A DNA stretch of 39,874 nt, taken from a virus. The position numbers and the translations under genes were made by a program. Shown in pieces: positions 14,887-22,145 of this stretch. Position 1 is the stretch's first letter. Every line of letters begins with the position of its first letter. Location: IMG/VR virus record IMGVR_UViG_3300044799_000032, positions 1-39,874 of that record. One strand, 5' to 3'. The notes beneath the pieces were generated by a model. It ran no database searches. It saw only the letters and a list, made by a program, of their open reading frames with translations, and was not told the origin of the DNA.

Positions 14887-14918
14887 ATTTTGGCGGCATG
14901 TCGCAGTGCCGCCAAAAT
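14887..14918 (+). terminator. 12-bp hairpin between SSB-like and dCMP-modifying genes
   Basis: ATTTTGGCGGCA (14887-14898) and TGCCGCCAAAAT (14907-14918) form a perfect 12-bp stem with an 8-nt loop. Only ATTTG follows, so termination would be partial. It could instead be a processing or stability element ahead of AAGGAG and ATG 14938. Confidence 0.55.
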
Positions 14919-14936
14919 ATTTGAAGGAGACAAATA

Positions 14937-15662
14937 ATGAACTACTACGCACGATACTACCGACAACTTGCAAATGGCCAACCGGCAACCCCACGCGGTT
15001 TGAAAACTACTGGGGTGCAGGATATGGTGTTCACCCCACCGCCGTACACCTTTTGGCGCCGGCCCCACGATAATCCCATGATTGGTTTCATGGAGGGATT
15101 GCAGTTTATTGCTGGAGTTTTTGACCAAAGTGCCATCGCAAGGGTTGCACCACATGCTAAGTTGGAGTTATTCACCCCTCAGAGCTCCTACGGACCACGC
15201 TGTGGCACGCAACTGCAGGAAGTGGTAGATACCATTAGTGAGGATCCAGACACCCGGCGTGCCGTGATTGTACTGGCCAACCAGAGTGAACCGCTGAGCG
15301 AGCGACCATGCACTACAGGTTTACAGTTCCAGGTGAAGGACGGCGGACTACATGTAACGGTCACAATGAGGTCCTCAGATGCGATTTGGGGTATGCCGTA
15401 CGACGTGCTGCAGTTCGGAATGATTAGCCATGTTGTGGCGGTATGCACCGGTTATGCATTTAGGAGTATGGTCATCAACGTCGGCAACGCACACATCTAC
15501 ACCAACACAGCGGTCAACAATCCTGAGTTCACTGAGCACACGTTTGGATTGCCGCCGCTCTCACCAAATACTGTGGCCGCCTGGCAGACGTGGGCGGTGG
15601 GACTTATTGACGGCATCACATGGGAATTTGCGCAGATGGTGTTCAACATAAAGAAGGCATGA
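14937..15662 (+). CDS. Thymidylate-synthase-family dCMP hydroxymethylase/methylase
   Basis: 241 residues. The family transfers a one-carbon unit from methylene-tetrahydrofolate to C5 of a pyrimidine nucleotide. Motifs present: MEGLQFIAG (E53), DTRRAVIVLAN, the catalytic Cys in ERPCTTGLQFQV (C125), MRSSDAIWGMPYD (145-156) and GNAHIY (H186, Y188). In thymidylate synthase the residue after PF/PY is Asn177 (E. coli), which reads dUMP. Here it is Asp156, as in T4-type dCMP hydroxymethylase, where Asp selects cytosine. So the substrate is predicted to be dCMP and the product 5-hydroxymethyl- or 5-methyl-dCMP. AAGGAG precedes the ATG. Confidence 0.85.
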   Translation: MNYYARYYRQLANGQPATPRGLKTTGVQDMVFTPPPYTFWRRPHDNPMIGFMEGLQFIAGVFDQSAIARVAPHAKLELFTPQSSYGPRCGTQLQEVVDTISEDPDTRRAVIVLANQSEPLSERPCTTGLQFQVKDGGLHVTVTMRSSDAIWGMPYDVLQFGMISHVVAVCTGYAFRSMVINVGNAHIYTNTAVNNPEFTEHTFGLPPLSPNTVAAWQTWAVGLIDGITWEFAQMVFNIKKA

Positions 15663-15663
15663 A

Positions 15664-17373
15664 GTGAATTACATAGACAACATCATCACGGATCCTACTG
15701 AGGCGGTAAAGCACCTCAATAAGTACAAGGTTATAGCATTTGATTTGGAGACAACCGGTCTTTCACCATGGAAAGACAGCATTGCACTTATTCAAATGCT
15801 GGGCGAGGGTTCCGAGCACCCATGCCTTATTAAAGTGCGACAAGGTTGTGTACCTGATGTGATACACGATTTGTTTGACAACACCCACATTTTTGTTGGG
15901 CATAATATTACGGCTTTCGACTTACTCTTTTTCGGGACACATAATCTGCCATGGGAAAAAGCAGACTTTTTTGACACTTTAACGGGTGAATGTATCATTT
16001 CAACAACAGGTAGGCGGGATGTCTCCAAAAGTTTACGCGAGTCAGTTAGGCGCCGACTTGACATTGCAATTAACAAAGATATCGAGCATTCATCCTGGAA
16101 TAATGAAACGCTTACTCCAGAGCAGATTAGTTACGCGGTTGAGGACGTCACGCACCTGGTAGACCTGATGCACACCCAACAAGAGAATGCCAAAAACTCT
16201 GGCCAACTACAGGCACTTGAATTTGAAATGCGCTCTATAAAAGCATTCGTACGGATGACGCTAAACGGCCTGCCTCTAAAACCGAAGGTGTTGAACGCAT
16301 GGCTGGGCGAGCAGTTGAAAATAAGAAGTAAGAGCGAGATTGAACTAAAACGCCTGTTGGGCGACATCAACTTCAATTCACCAAAACAAAAGTTGGCGGC
16401 GTTGGCGGCGATTGGGGTGCAGTTGCCAAACACAAAAGCGGAGACATTCCAGGACATCTCAATGTATGGATCCGGTAAGGTTAAGGAGATTGCTGACCTG
16501 TTTTTGAGTTACAGTGGTCCTGCCCAACGACTGAAGATGTACTCTAAGGAATGGCAGCAGCAGCATATTATCAACGAGTGGATCCACCCGCGCTTCTGGT
16601 CCGCTGGAACTGACACACTTCGCATGTCGTCATCAGATCCCAACATTCAACAGGTGCCGGGCGACGGACGAAAAGTTTTTGGTGGCGTTGATGGACACCA
16701 AATAGTATGGGGTGACTATTCACAAATAGAAGTCAGAATTGCGGCGCATATTGCGCAGGATGTGGTGCTGAATAAGTTGCTTAGGGAGGACGACGTGCAC
16801 ACTGCTGTGGCGGCGCAAGTATTCGGGGTGGATACTAAACAGGTCACTAAGGAGCAGCGGCAAGCATCGAAAGCAATGACATTCCTACTGCTGTTCGGCG
16901 GCGGATCCACCAAATTGCACGAGTACATGCGCGGGCAGGGGTCCAGCGCGACGGAGGGGGACGTGAACAATATGTTCAACAATTTCTTTACGTCATTTAG
17001 CGGGTTGGCAACAATGCGCAGGCGCGCCTACGCACTATCATCCAGTAGGCGAGTGGTGTCGTTACGGCTGCCGAATGGAGCAAAGCGGGTGTTGGTCGGG
17101 ATGAAGAACGCACCAACCGTTATATTAAACACAATGGTTCAAGGCACTTGCGCTATTGGTCTTAAGCGCGCGCTTCAATTGTGTTATGAACGTGGACTTA
17201 TGAAGTACATTGGGGCCGCGGTGCATGACGAACTGGTTGCGACTGTGCCAAATGACGAGGTAGTTGAATTTAGTGCTGCGCTATCAAAAGCAATGATTGA
17301 CGGCATGAATGACATCACACCAAACATGCTGGTGAAAGTAGAAGTTAAGCACGCAGATTTTTGGAGTAAATAA
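15664..17373 (+). CDS. polA: Family A DNA polymerase with 3'-5' exonuclease
   Basis: 569 residues, GTG start. The N-terminal DEDD exonuclease shows AFDLETTGL (D27, E29), VGHNITAFDL and a C-terminal YAVEDVTHLVDL. The palm/fingers contain TLRMSSSDPNIQQVPG, motif A WGDYSQIEVRI (catalytic Asp near 351), motif B RQASKAMTFLLLFGGG (about 399) and motif C AVHDELV (Asp near 522). There is no 5'-3' exonuclease domain. The length fits compact phage replicases of the T7 type. It sits between the dCMP-modifying enzyme and the MazG-like gene, so it is the enzyme expected to insert the modified nucleotide. Confidence 0.96.
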   Translation: MNYIDNIITDPTEAVKHLNKYKVIAFDLETTGLSPWKDSIALIQMLGEGSEHPCLIKVRQGCVPDVIHDLFDNTHIFVGHNITAFDLLFFGTHNLPWEKADFFDTLTGECIISTTGRRDVSKSLRESVRRRLDIAINKDIEHSSWNNETLTPEQISYAVEDVTHLVDLMHTQQENAKNSGQLQALEFEMRSIKAFVRMTLNGLPLKPKVLNAWLGEQLKIRSKSEIELKRLLGDINFNSPKQKLAALAAIGVQLPNTKAETFQDISMYGSGKVKEIADLFLSYSGPAQRLKMYSKEWQQQHIINEWIHPRFWSAGTDTLRMSSSDPNIQQVPGDGRKVFGGVDGHQIVWGDYSQIEVRIAAHIAQDVVLNKLLREDDVHTAVAAQVFGVDTKQVTKEQRQASKAMTFLLLFGGGSTKLHEYMRGQGSSATEGDVNNMFNNFFTSFSGLATMRRRAYALSSSRRVVSLRLPNGAKRVLVGMKNAPTVILNTMVQGTCAIGLKRALQLCYERGLMKYIGAAVHDELVATVPNDEVVEFSAALSKAMIDGMNDITPNMLVKVEVKHADFWSK

Positions 17374-17383
17374 AAGGAGAAAA

Positions 17384-17803
17384 ATGAGCAAAACACAGTT
17401 TGAAATGGTAGGCGACTTTCATAGAAAGTTCGGGCTACCGGTGGCGATGGAGGGTGATAGTCAACCGCACATTATTGACGACAAGACGGCTGAGTTCCGG
17501 TTCAAATTCCTTATTGAGGAACTCCAGGAACTAGTGCTTGCGCACAGTACTAAGGATCTTGTTGGTGTCGCTGATGCACTCGCTGATCTCGTGTATGTGG
17601 CACTCGGAACTAGTCATTTTTACGGTTTACCATTTAATGCACTGTTCGATGCAGTGCATGAGTCCAACATGAAGAAGGCGCGCGCCGCAAGTGCAGACCA
17701 GTCGAAGCGCGGATCCACCTTCGATGTGGTGAAGCCTGAGGGGTGGGTGAAACCCGACCTGGGTATTATACTTGAGGCAGCAATAGAGAGGAACCATGAG
17801 TAA
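17384..17803 (+). CDS. MazG-like nucleoside triphosphate pyrophosphohydrolase
   Basis: 139 residues of the all-alpha NTP-PPase kind. FLIEELQEL (EExxE-type metal site) and later VADALADLVYVALGT (ExxD-like, here DxxxD) make the four-helix active site; FYGLPFNALFDAVHESNMKKA closes the fold. In T-even phages a dCTPase removes normal dCTP so that the modified nucleotide is used. This gene, directly after the polymerase, is a good candidate for the same job (inference). AAAAGGAG precedes the ATG and the end overlaps the next gene. Confidence 0.8.
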   Translation: MSKTQFEMVGDFHRKFGLPVAMEGDSQPHIIDDKTAEFRFKFLIEELQELVLAHSTKDLVGVADALADLVYVALGTSHFYGLPFNALFDAVHESNMKKARAASADQSKRGSTFDVVKPEGWVKPDLGIILEAAIERNHE

Positions 17804-18053
17804 ACCAACATTTCACCAGCTCGTAACGGCAACCAACGGTCAAACAGAGTTTGAGCAAAGCGTGTTGGAGACATTCAATGCCCTCAGTACTGAGGAGCAG
17901 AAAGTAATCAAGGGCGTGGTAAAGCACATGATGATAGCGCAACCAATGCGCAGTATGGGTTTTCAGTCCTACCTGTGTTTGGCCACACGAGTAGGCATCT
18001 ATCTAAATGATTACGATAAGGATCATAATGTTAAAAAGGCGCCCACTTACTAA
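17796..18053 (+). CDS. Hypothetical helical protein
   Basis: 85 residues, start in an 8-nt overlap with the MazG-like gene. Mostly helical (FEQSVLETFNALSTEEQKVIKGVVKHMM); not recognised. It overlaps the following membrane protein gene by 26 nt. May be a small regulator or partner, but nothing in the sequence shows it. Confidence 0.6.
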   Translation: MSKPTFHQLVTATNGQTEFEQSVLETFNALSTEEQKVIKGVVKHMMIAQPMRSMGFQSYLCLATRVGIYLNDYDKDHNVKKAPTY

Positions 18054-18372
18054 AATACTATTGGTGTTGCTGACAATGTTCGTGGTATTAAACACAAGTG
18101 ACTTTCCCTTGGGATTTTACATGCCGGCCCTCGACTGGAAATACTGCACTTCTAAAATGGTGTGTTTGCACGAGGATGCACACCAGTATGATTGGACGCA
18201 TGGGCACCCCAGTCAGGATCCGGAATTTAGAAAGGAGATGGATAAAATACCTGCAATATTCTTAATACAAACTGAGGGAGACAAATATGCGGAGGCGTAC
18301 GCCTGGTTCTGGGCTATAGAGAACGGACATGTACCATATTGGTTTGAACAATTTTATCCAAAGGAGATGTAG
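18028..18372 (+). CDS. Membrane-anchored HExxH protein (putative metalloprotease)
   Basis: 114 residues from ATG 18028 (AAGG upstream; the in-frame ATG 18007 lacks a site). Basic start, then a hydrophobic segment (residues 9-22) acting as signal or anchor. After it, CLHEDAH (HExxH at 48-52) and, 37 residues on, YAEAYAWFWAI (Glu at about 89), the layout of zinc gluzincins such as IrrE-type proteins. Two Cys near residues 40 and 46 may form a disulphide outside the membrane. It is directly coupled to the GH25-like gene, so an envelope role is inferred. Ends with TAG. Confidence 0.6.
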   Translation: MLKRRPLTKILLVLLTMFVVLNTSDFPLGFYMPALDWKYCTSKMVCLHEDAHQYDWTHGHPSQDPEFRKEMDKIPAIFLIQTEGDKYAEAYAWFWAIENGHVPYWFEQFYPKEM

Positions 18373-19170
18373 ATGACAACAGCAATAAAGGGAGTATTTG
18401 CGCACAAGTACCCAGACTTTAATCCCGCGCAACAGGGCATCGTGTACTGTAAAATAAGTGAGGGAAAAAGTTTCTTTCCGCAGTTTCAAGATTGGTGGGA
18501 TAGGTGTGGTGGAGTATGCAGACGTGGAATATACCAGTATGCCGACATAGGTGTTCCGGTTGCCGATAATGTAAGCTTCATGGTTCAGCACCTAAGCAAT
18601 CATGCGGGTGGACAGTCGGCAGTTGCGACCGAGCCCATTATTTTTTACGCCAACTATGGGTGGTCACTAAGTAATATTCAGCTTTACATACAGTACTTGT
18701 ATGATGAATGCCTGCCAAAGGGCGCACCCAAACCAATGGTTTACATCACACCCAAGATCTGGACGCAAATTTATAAGGGCGATGATGCCAATCTAGTTGC
18801 ATGGAATATTGCTGACAGGGCGGACCTGTGCATAAGCGCATGGGATGTTACGCAGCCGGCAACATTTGGATCCTTCCCATACCCCAAGGCGTGGGAATTT
18901 GCGAATGGGCAGCTGCAGGTGAAAATAGCTGCAAGTGACCTGTTCACCCCCAATGCGATTGCGCCCACAACACCACCGGCTGTAATACCACCGGTTACTA
19001 CCCCATCAATCTCGTCTGAGGCGGACCTTAGAGTACGGTGCCTGGACCTGGCACTTGATTTGTACCTTCAAAATAATCCAACCAGTGCGGAAATTGCTGA
19101 GGCACCTGTTCTTCAGACTGCGCGTAATTTTGCGAAGTACGCCAAGGAGGATCCTGATGGAACAATCTAA
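18373..19170 (+). CDS. Degenerate GH25-like protein
   Basis: 265 residues, AAGGAGATG just upstream. IKGVFAHKYPDFN, YCKISEGKSFFPQFQDWWDRC, CRRGIYQY, PIIFYANYGW and MVYITPKIW follow the strand order of GH25 muramidases (compare KxSEG, GxYHY, YxNY). The GH25 catalytic DxE strand reads IIFYANY here and the first Asp is missing, so hydrolysis is doubtful. A Pro/Thr linker (about 195-215) leads to a helical tail. It may bind wall sugars or act early. Its placement in the early arm, far from the lysis cassette with the intact GH25, is odd. Confidence 0.6.
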   Translation: MTTAIKGVFAHKYPDFNPAQQGIVYCKISEGKSFFPQFQDWWDRCGGVCRRGIYQYADIGVPVADNVSFMVQHLSNHAGGQSAVATEPIIFYANYGWSLSNIQLYIQYLYDECLPKGAPKPMVYITPKIWTQIYKGDDANLVAWNIADRADLCISAWDVTQPATFGSFPYPKAWEFANGQLQVKIAASDLFTPNAIAPTTPPAVIPPVTTPSISSEADLRVRCLDLALDLYLQNNPTSAEIAEAPVLQTARNFAKYAKEDPDGTI

Positions 19171-19288
19171 ACCAAGTGATAAGGCACCAACACCACCAAA
19201 GAAAAGAGGTCAGGTGCTCATTGTGATGAACCGCAAGGAACGGCGCCGGCAGGCGGCCCTTAGACGAAAGGAAAAGAAAGCAAAGTAA
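19157..19288 (+). CDS. Very basic small protein
   Basis: 43 residues from ATG 19157 (AAGGAGG at 19144-19150, inside the previous gene). Lys/Arg make up about a third of it, with NRKERRRQAALRRKEKK at the end. Probably binds nucleic acid or is unstructured. Last clear gene of the early arm, followed at once by the convergent terminators. Confidence 0.55.
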   Translation: MEQSKPSDKAPTPPKKRGQVLIVMNRKERRRQAALRRKEKKAK

Positions 19289-19295
19289 AATTAAT

Positions 19296-19320
19296 GTGGC
19301 CGGTCAAACTGGCCGGCCAC
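19296..19320. terminator. Convergence hairpin 1
   Basis: GTGGCCGG (19296-19303) and CCGGCCAC (19313-19320), loop 9 nt. On the plus strand TTTAAAA follows; on the minus strand ATTAATTTTA follows. It can therefore stop transcripts from both arms. Confidence 0.75.
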
Positions 19321-19335
19321 TTTAAAAGGAGGGAA

Positions 19336-19467
19336 ATGAAGAAATCCCATATTTATTATATACCATTTAGAGTTAAGAGGCCGGCAGTACACCGGCCTCT
19401 ATTTCAACAGCCGGAAGGAGCGCAGCCGTTAAAACCTACGATTTCATTAAATCACTACCAACCTTGA
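19336..19467 (+). CDS. Possible 43-residue protein between terminators
   Basis: ATG 19336 follows a strong AAAGGAGGG. The frame MKKSHIYYIPFRVKRP... runs through the second hairpin and ends at TGA 19467, overlapping the antisense holin gene. The good ribosome site is in favour. The position between terminators and the lack of any motif argue against. Confidence 0.35.
   Translation: MKKSHIYYIPFRVKRPAVHRPLFQQPEGAQPLKPTISLNHYQP
19376..19400. terminator. Convergence hairpin 2
   Basis: AGAGGCCGG (19376-19384) and CCGGCCTCT (19392-19400), 7-nt loop, 9-bp GC-rich stem. With hairpin 1 it insulates the two arms. The T-run is poor on both sides (ATTTC on plus). Confidence 0.6.
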
Positions 19468-19717
19468 ACAGTCCAGTGGCAACTCCGCCCACTGCAATGC
19501 CCTCCAGCACCCACATCCAGCTGAAAACAAACCCGCTGGCCGGAATCACAAACAGGAAGGCGAATGCGAAGGCAAGTACAGTGAACATCCAACTCTTGAT
19601 CCAAGGGAAATTCTGTACCTGCAGTTTTACCCACTGAGTGGCGGACGCAACCAATGCAATTATGATTGAGTTCGCTTGAAGGAACGCCAACAACTTTGCT
19701 AAAATTTCGAATACCAT
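19436..19717 (-). CDS. Putative holin
   Basis: 93 residues with two or three hydrophobic segments: about 14-28 (NSIIIALVASATQWV), 40-62 (SWMFTVLAFAFAFLFVIPASGFV) and 64-85. A short polar loop sits between them, with lysine near the C-terminus. Size and topology suit a class I/II phage holin that opens the membrane for the endolysin. AAGGAG precedes ATG 19717. It is the last gene of the lysis cassette and of the late arm. Not a family I can name. Confidence 0.65.
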   Translation of the reverse strand: MVFEILAKLLAFLQANSIIIALVASATQWVKLQVQNFPWIKSWMFTVLAFAFAFLFVIPASGFVFSWMWVLEGIAVGGVATGLFKVGSDLMKS

Positions 19718-19736
19718 ATTAAACTCCTTGTGAATT

Positions 19737-20075
19737 TTATTTGGTTGACGATGATTGTTCTATAGACACCTCCTTAGGTTGCCACTTAGTTGGGTCGTAG
19801 TAAGCATTCATTTTTCTGCCACTACTATTAACAATAGTCCTATGCTTCTTTAGCTGCCCATTGTCGACTTTTCTATCCAATTCATTCCTACATGATTGTT
19901 CATTTCTTCCTGAAGCAAGAACAAACATTTCTACTGTAACCTCATGTTGTTTATCCAACAAAGGAGTAGACCCTTTGACCAGTGCATTCAATAATTCGTT
20001 GTAACTGAACCCAGGATCTAAACTTTCTCTATTACTGGTTGTGGCAACTGATACAGTTTCCTTTTTATCTGCCAT
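19737..20075 (-). CDS. Winged-helix-like protein of unknown role
   Basis: 112 residues. AGGAGG just upstream of ATG 20075 supports a start 58 nt inside the phosphoesterase gene. EVTVEMFVLASGRNEQSCRNELDRKVDNGQLKKHRTIVNSSGRKMNAYY reads as helix-turn-helix plus wing. The N- and C-termini are Ser/Thr-rich and probably disordered. Its place in the lysis cassette suggests a late regulator, but no target is evident. Confidence 0.55.
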   Translation of the reverse strand: MADKKETVSVATTSNRESLDPGFSYNELLNALVKGSTPLLDKQHEVTVEMFVLASGRNEQSCRNELDRKVDNGQLKKHRTIVNSSGRKMNAYYDPTKWQPKEVSIEQSSSTK

Positions 20076-20839
20076 GTTCCGTCCTCCTGAATAAGTATTA
20101 CTAGAATGCCAATGTGCGGCATTCTGGTTCGATCAATTTTGTAGAAATAAGGGGTCTTCAATTGCCACGCCGGCGTCACAACGAGTTCAATGTCACCACG
20201 TTCTGTTGGAATTGGCACACGGGTGTACCGGTGCCGGTGACTGCGCACAACTATTTGCGGGAGCGGTCTGCCCCACTGTGCAGACTCGATAAGCACAGCA
20301 ACCAATTCCCGCATGGGTGCACTCGTTTCATACGCGGCCGAATTGGTGCTGCTAATGTGGTGCGCGAATTGCATGATAACACCATTATCCTCAAGCCACA
20401 ATTCCTGCCGGGACGAGTCGCCGGTGTCCTTGTCCACCACCGCGCCCAATGCGGCCGCCACCCGTTCGGTCGATGTTTCACCAATACCGCCGTGTGCCTC
20501 TGTGCCTCGGACCATATACAGCGAGTCAAACCGCTCAACCAGGGGCTTGAAAATAGCCACAGCATTCTTTTCCTGGTCCTTGATGTTTGCGATGGATCCA
20601 TTTGTGTCGTGGTGGTGTCCATCAACAACGTCACCATTATGGACCAGGGTGATCTTCTTAGCCTTCTTAATTTCAGATGGTACATAGTGGTCCCAACAGT
20701 CCTGCCAGAACCGCCAGGTTGCGGCCTGGAATTTGCTCTGTCCCAGCGGTTTGCCGCCGTCAAGGATGAGACCTTCAGGAGGGCACAACCCAAAATCATT
20801 ACCAATGTGGGTGTCGCTTACAATAATTATTGCATCCAT
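20018..20839 (-). CDS. Calcineurin-like metallophosphoesterase
   Basis: 273 residues from ATG 20839, which overlaps the stop of the preceding gene; a longer frame from 20923 has no ribosome site. Metal motifs in order: VSDTHIGN, VHNGDVVDGHHHD, RGTEAHGG (in place of GNHD/E), QFAHHIS and RSHRHRY. This is a two-metal phosphodiesterase fold. Such enzymes occur in phages, and substrates range from DNA to cyclic nucleotides or oligoadenylate signals. Its place between a XhlA-like and a winged-helix gene in the lysis cassette gives no clear function. Confidence 0.88.
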   Translation of the reverse strand: MDAIIIVSDTHIGNDFGLCPPEGLILDGGKPLGQSKFQAATWRFWQDCWDHYVPSEIKKAKKITLVHNGDVVDGHHHDTNGSIANIKDQEKNAVAIFKPLVERFDSLYMVRGTEAHGGIGETSTERVAAALGAVVDKDTGDSSRQELWLEDNGVIMQFAHHISSTNSAAYETSAPMRELVAVLIESAQWGRPLPQIVVRSHRHRYTRVPIPTERGDIELVVTPAWQLKTPYFYKIDRTRMPHIGILVILIQEDGTWQIKRKLYQLPQPVIEKV

Positions 20840-21156
20840 TATTGCCCCAGCCTGTTTACTACAAGTCCAACGATTGTTGAAATTGTGATTGTGCATATAA
20901 ATAAAAATATTCCCGACTTCCAACTAACCGCAATTTTTCGAGTGTCCTCCACCGCATTTTCTATTTTCTTCATTTGATGTCGTGCCCAAACAACAATACT
21001 TGGCTTACCATTTCCGTAGAGATCATCCATTATCGTTTTTATGGCACGATCCCTTGTAACTGATTGTTCACAGTGTGTTGCGAAAGAAATTCTAACTTCT
21101 CCGATGTCATCCCTAATTCTTCGGAGTTCACTAATAACTTCTTGATTTGATGTCAT
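20839..21156 (-). CDS. XhlA-like membrane protein (lysis accessory)
   Basis: 105 residues. A long charged N-terminal helix (VISELRRIRDDIGEVRISF) comes before a single C-terminal membrane segment (about 81-100, GIFLFICTITISTIVGLVV). This is the plan of haemolysin XhlA-type proteins, which sit next to endolysin and holin genes in phages of monoderm hosts. Length is slightly above the usual 70-90. It directly follows the GH25 endolysin. Confidence 0.6.
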   Translation of the reverse strand: MTSNQEVISELRRIRDDIGEVRISFATHCEQSVTRDRAIKTIMDDLYGNGKPSIVVWARHQMKKIENAVEDTRKIAVSWKSGIFLFICTITISTIVGLVVNRLGQ

Positions 21157-21174
21157 AAACTACTCCAATTCTAA

Positions 21175-22035
21175 TTAGATTATTCTCTCGATAAACGTGC
21201 CTGCTTCACCACGAATTGCCGCATACTTCCCAGGCTCTATTTCAGCCCAGCGCACGTTGTATACTTTGGAAATATCCACAATATCGCCTTTATGTAAAGC
21301 TCCAATGACCATGTTGTGCTGCCAGTCTGGGGTGTTGCGAATATTTAGCTTGCTGACAATAACCCTACCTTGTTTATAAAACGGCTCTGGCAATGGTTCG
21401 GGTGTTGGTTCTGGTTCTGGTTGTACGTTATTTTGTACGAAGTCAGCGAATTCAGTTTCAGTACCTAGCCACTTATCGCCGTCAAGATTGACCGCTATTC
21501 CAGGTATGCGTAGTTTTTCTGTGTATTGTAAAAAAGCACATGGATGTCCAGTCGGCTTACTCTTATAATCTGCCTTCCAGTAAAGGTTGGGATTTTTAAT
21601 ATAATCTTGTAAACTGAATTTTTTTATCAGTTCTTCTCTTGAGTAGATAATAGGATACTTGCCCCAAAGTTCTTTTGTCTTTTCACAAAAGGCAAGGACA
21701 TTAGCTTTTACTACCGCGTTAGATTGTCCGCCGCTTGTTTCCAGATCGATAACGGGCGGAAGGTCTGGATATACTTTGCTTGCTTGATTGAAGTAATTCC
21801 GTGCCTGTTGACTTGCTGAAAATTTGGGCTGGAAGTAATGATAACTACCAGTAATTACGCCCGCTTTTCTGGCATCGTCTACATACTTTAAGAACTTAGG
21901 GTCTTTATAATCCTTGCCAGTGGATAAAACTACATCCGAACATTTAGCGAACATAAATCTAACATTGCCAAATTTAATTAGTTTTTCCCAGTTGAGATAC
22001 GGCTGCCAATGTGAAATATCTATTCCTAAAATCAT
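21175..22035 (-). CDS. Endolysin: GH25 muramidase with SH3-like domain
   Basis: 286 residues. GIDISHWQ (D5), KCSDVV, GVITGSYHYFQ, VIDLET (the catalytic DxE), IIYSREEL and a C-terminal FLQYTE give a complete GH25 N-acetylmuramidase domain (1-205). A Pro-Glu linker (PEPEPTPEPLPEP) leads to an SH3-like wall-binding domain (about 222-286, LNIRNTPDW...VGALHKGD). It cuts the peptidoglycan glycan strand at lysis. No signal peptide, so it needs the holin. AAGGAG lies near the ATG. Confidence 0.95.
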   Translation of the reverse strand: MILGIDISHWQPYLNWEKLIKFGNVRFMFAKCSDVVLSTGKDYKDPKFLKYVDDARKAGVITGSYHYFQPKFSASQQARNYFNQASKVYPDLPPVIDLETSGGQSNAVVKANVLAFCEKTKELWGKYPIIYSREELIKKFSLQDYIKNPNLYWKADYKSKPTGHPCAFLQYTEKLRIPGIAVNLDGDKWLGTETEFADFVQNNVQPEPEPTPEPLPEPFYKQGRVIVSKLNIRNTPDWQHNMVIGALHKGDIVDISKVYNVRWAEIEPGKYAAIRGEAGTFIERII

Positions 22036-22055
22036 TTATGCTCCTTATGGCAACG

Positions 22056-22133
22056 TCACCCAAACAGCTGCCAGTGCGACCAATCGACAATCTCTTGTGC
22101 GTTACTTGCCTTTAATCCTGCTATTGTAAACAT
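22056..22133 (-). CDS. Possible 25-residue peptide
   Basis: ATG 22133 follows AAAGGAGAAAC and the frame closes at TGA 22056 after MFTIAGLKASNAQEIVDWSHWQLFG. It fills the 110-bp gap between the fibre-type gene and the endolysin. The strong ribosome site is the main evidence; it could also be the decayed start of a small tail protein. Confidence 0.35.
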   Translation of the reverse strand: MFTIAGLKASNAQEIVDWSHWQLFG

Positions 22134-22145
22134 GTTTCTCCTTTA

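Noticed and set aside
20114-20977. Plus-strand 287-codon frame
   Set aside because: Antisense to the metallophosphoesterase, which has complete metal motifs; no ribosome site or recognisable domain.
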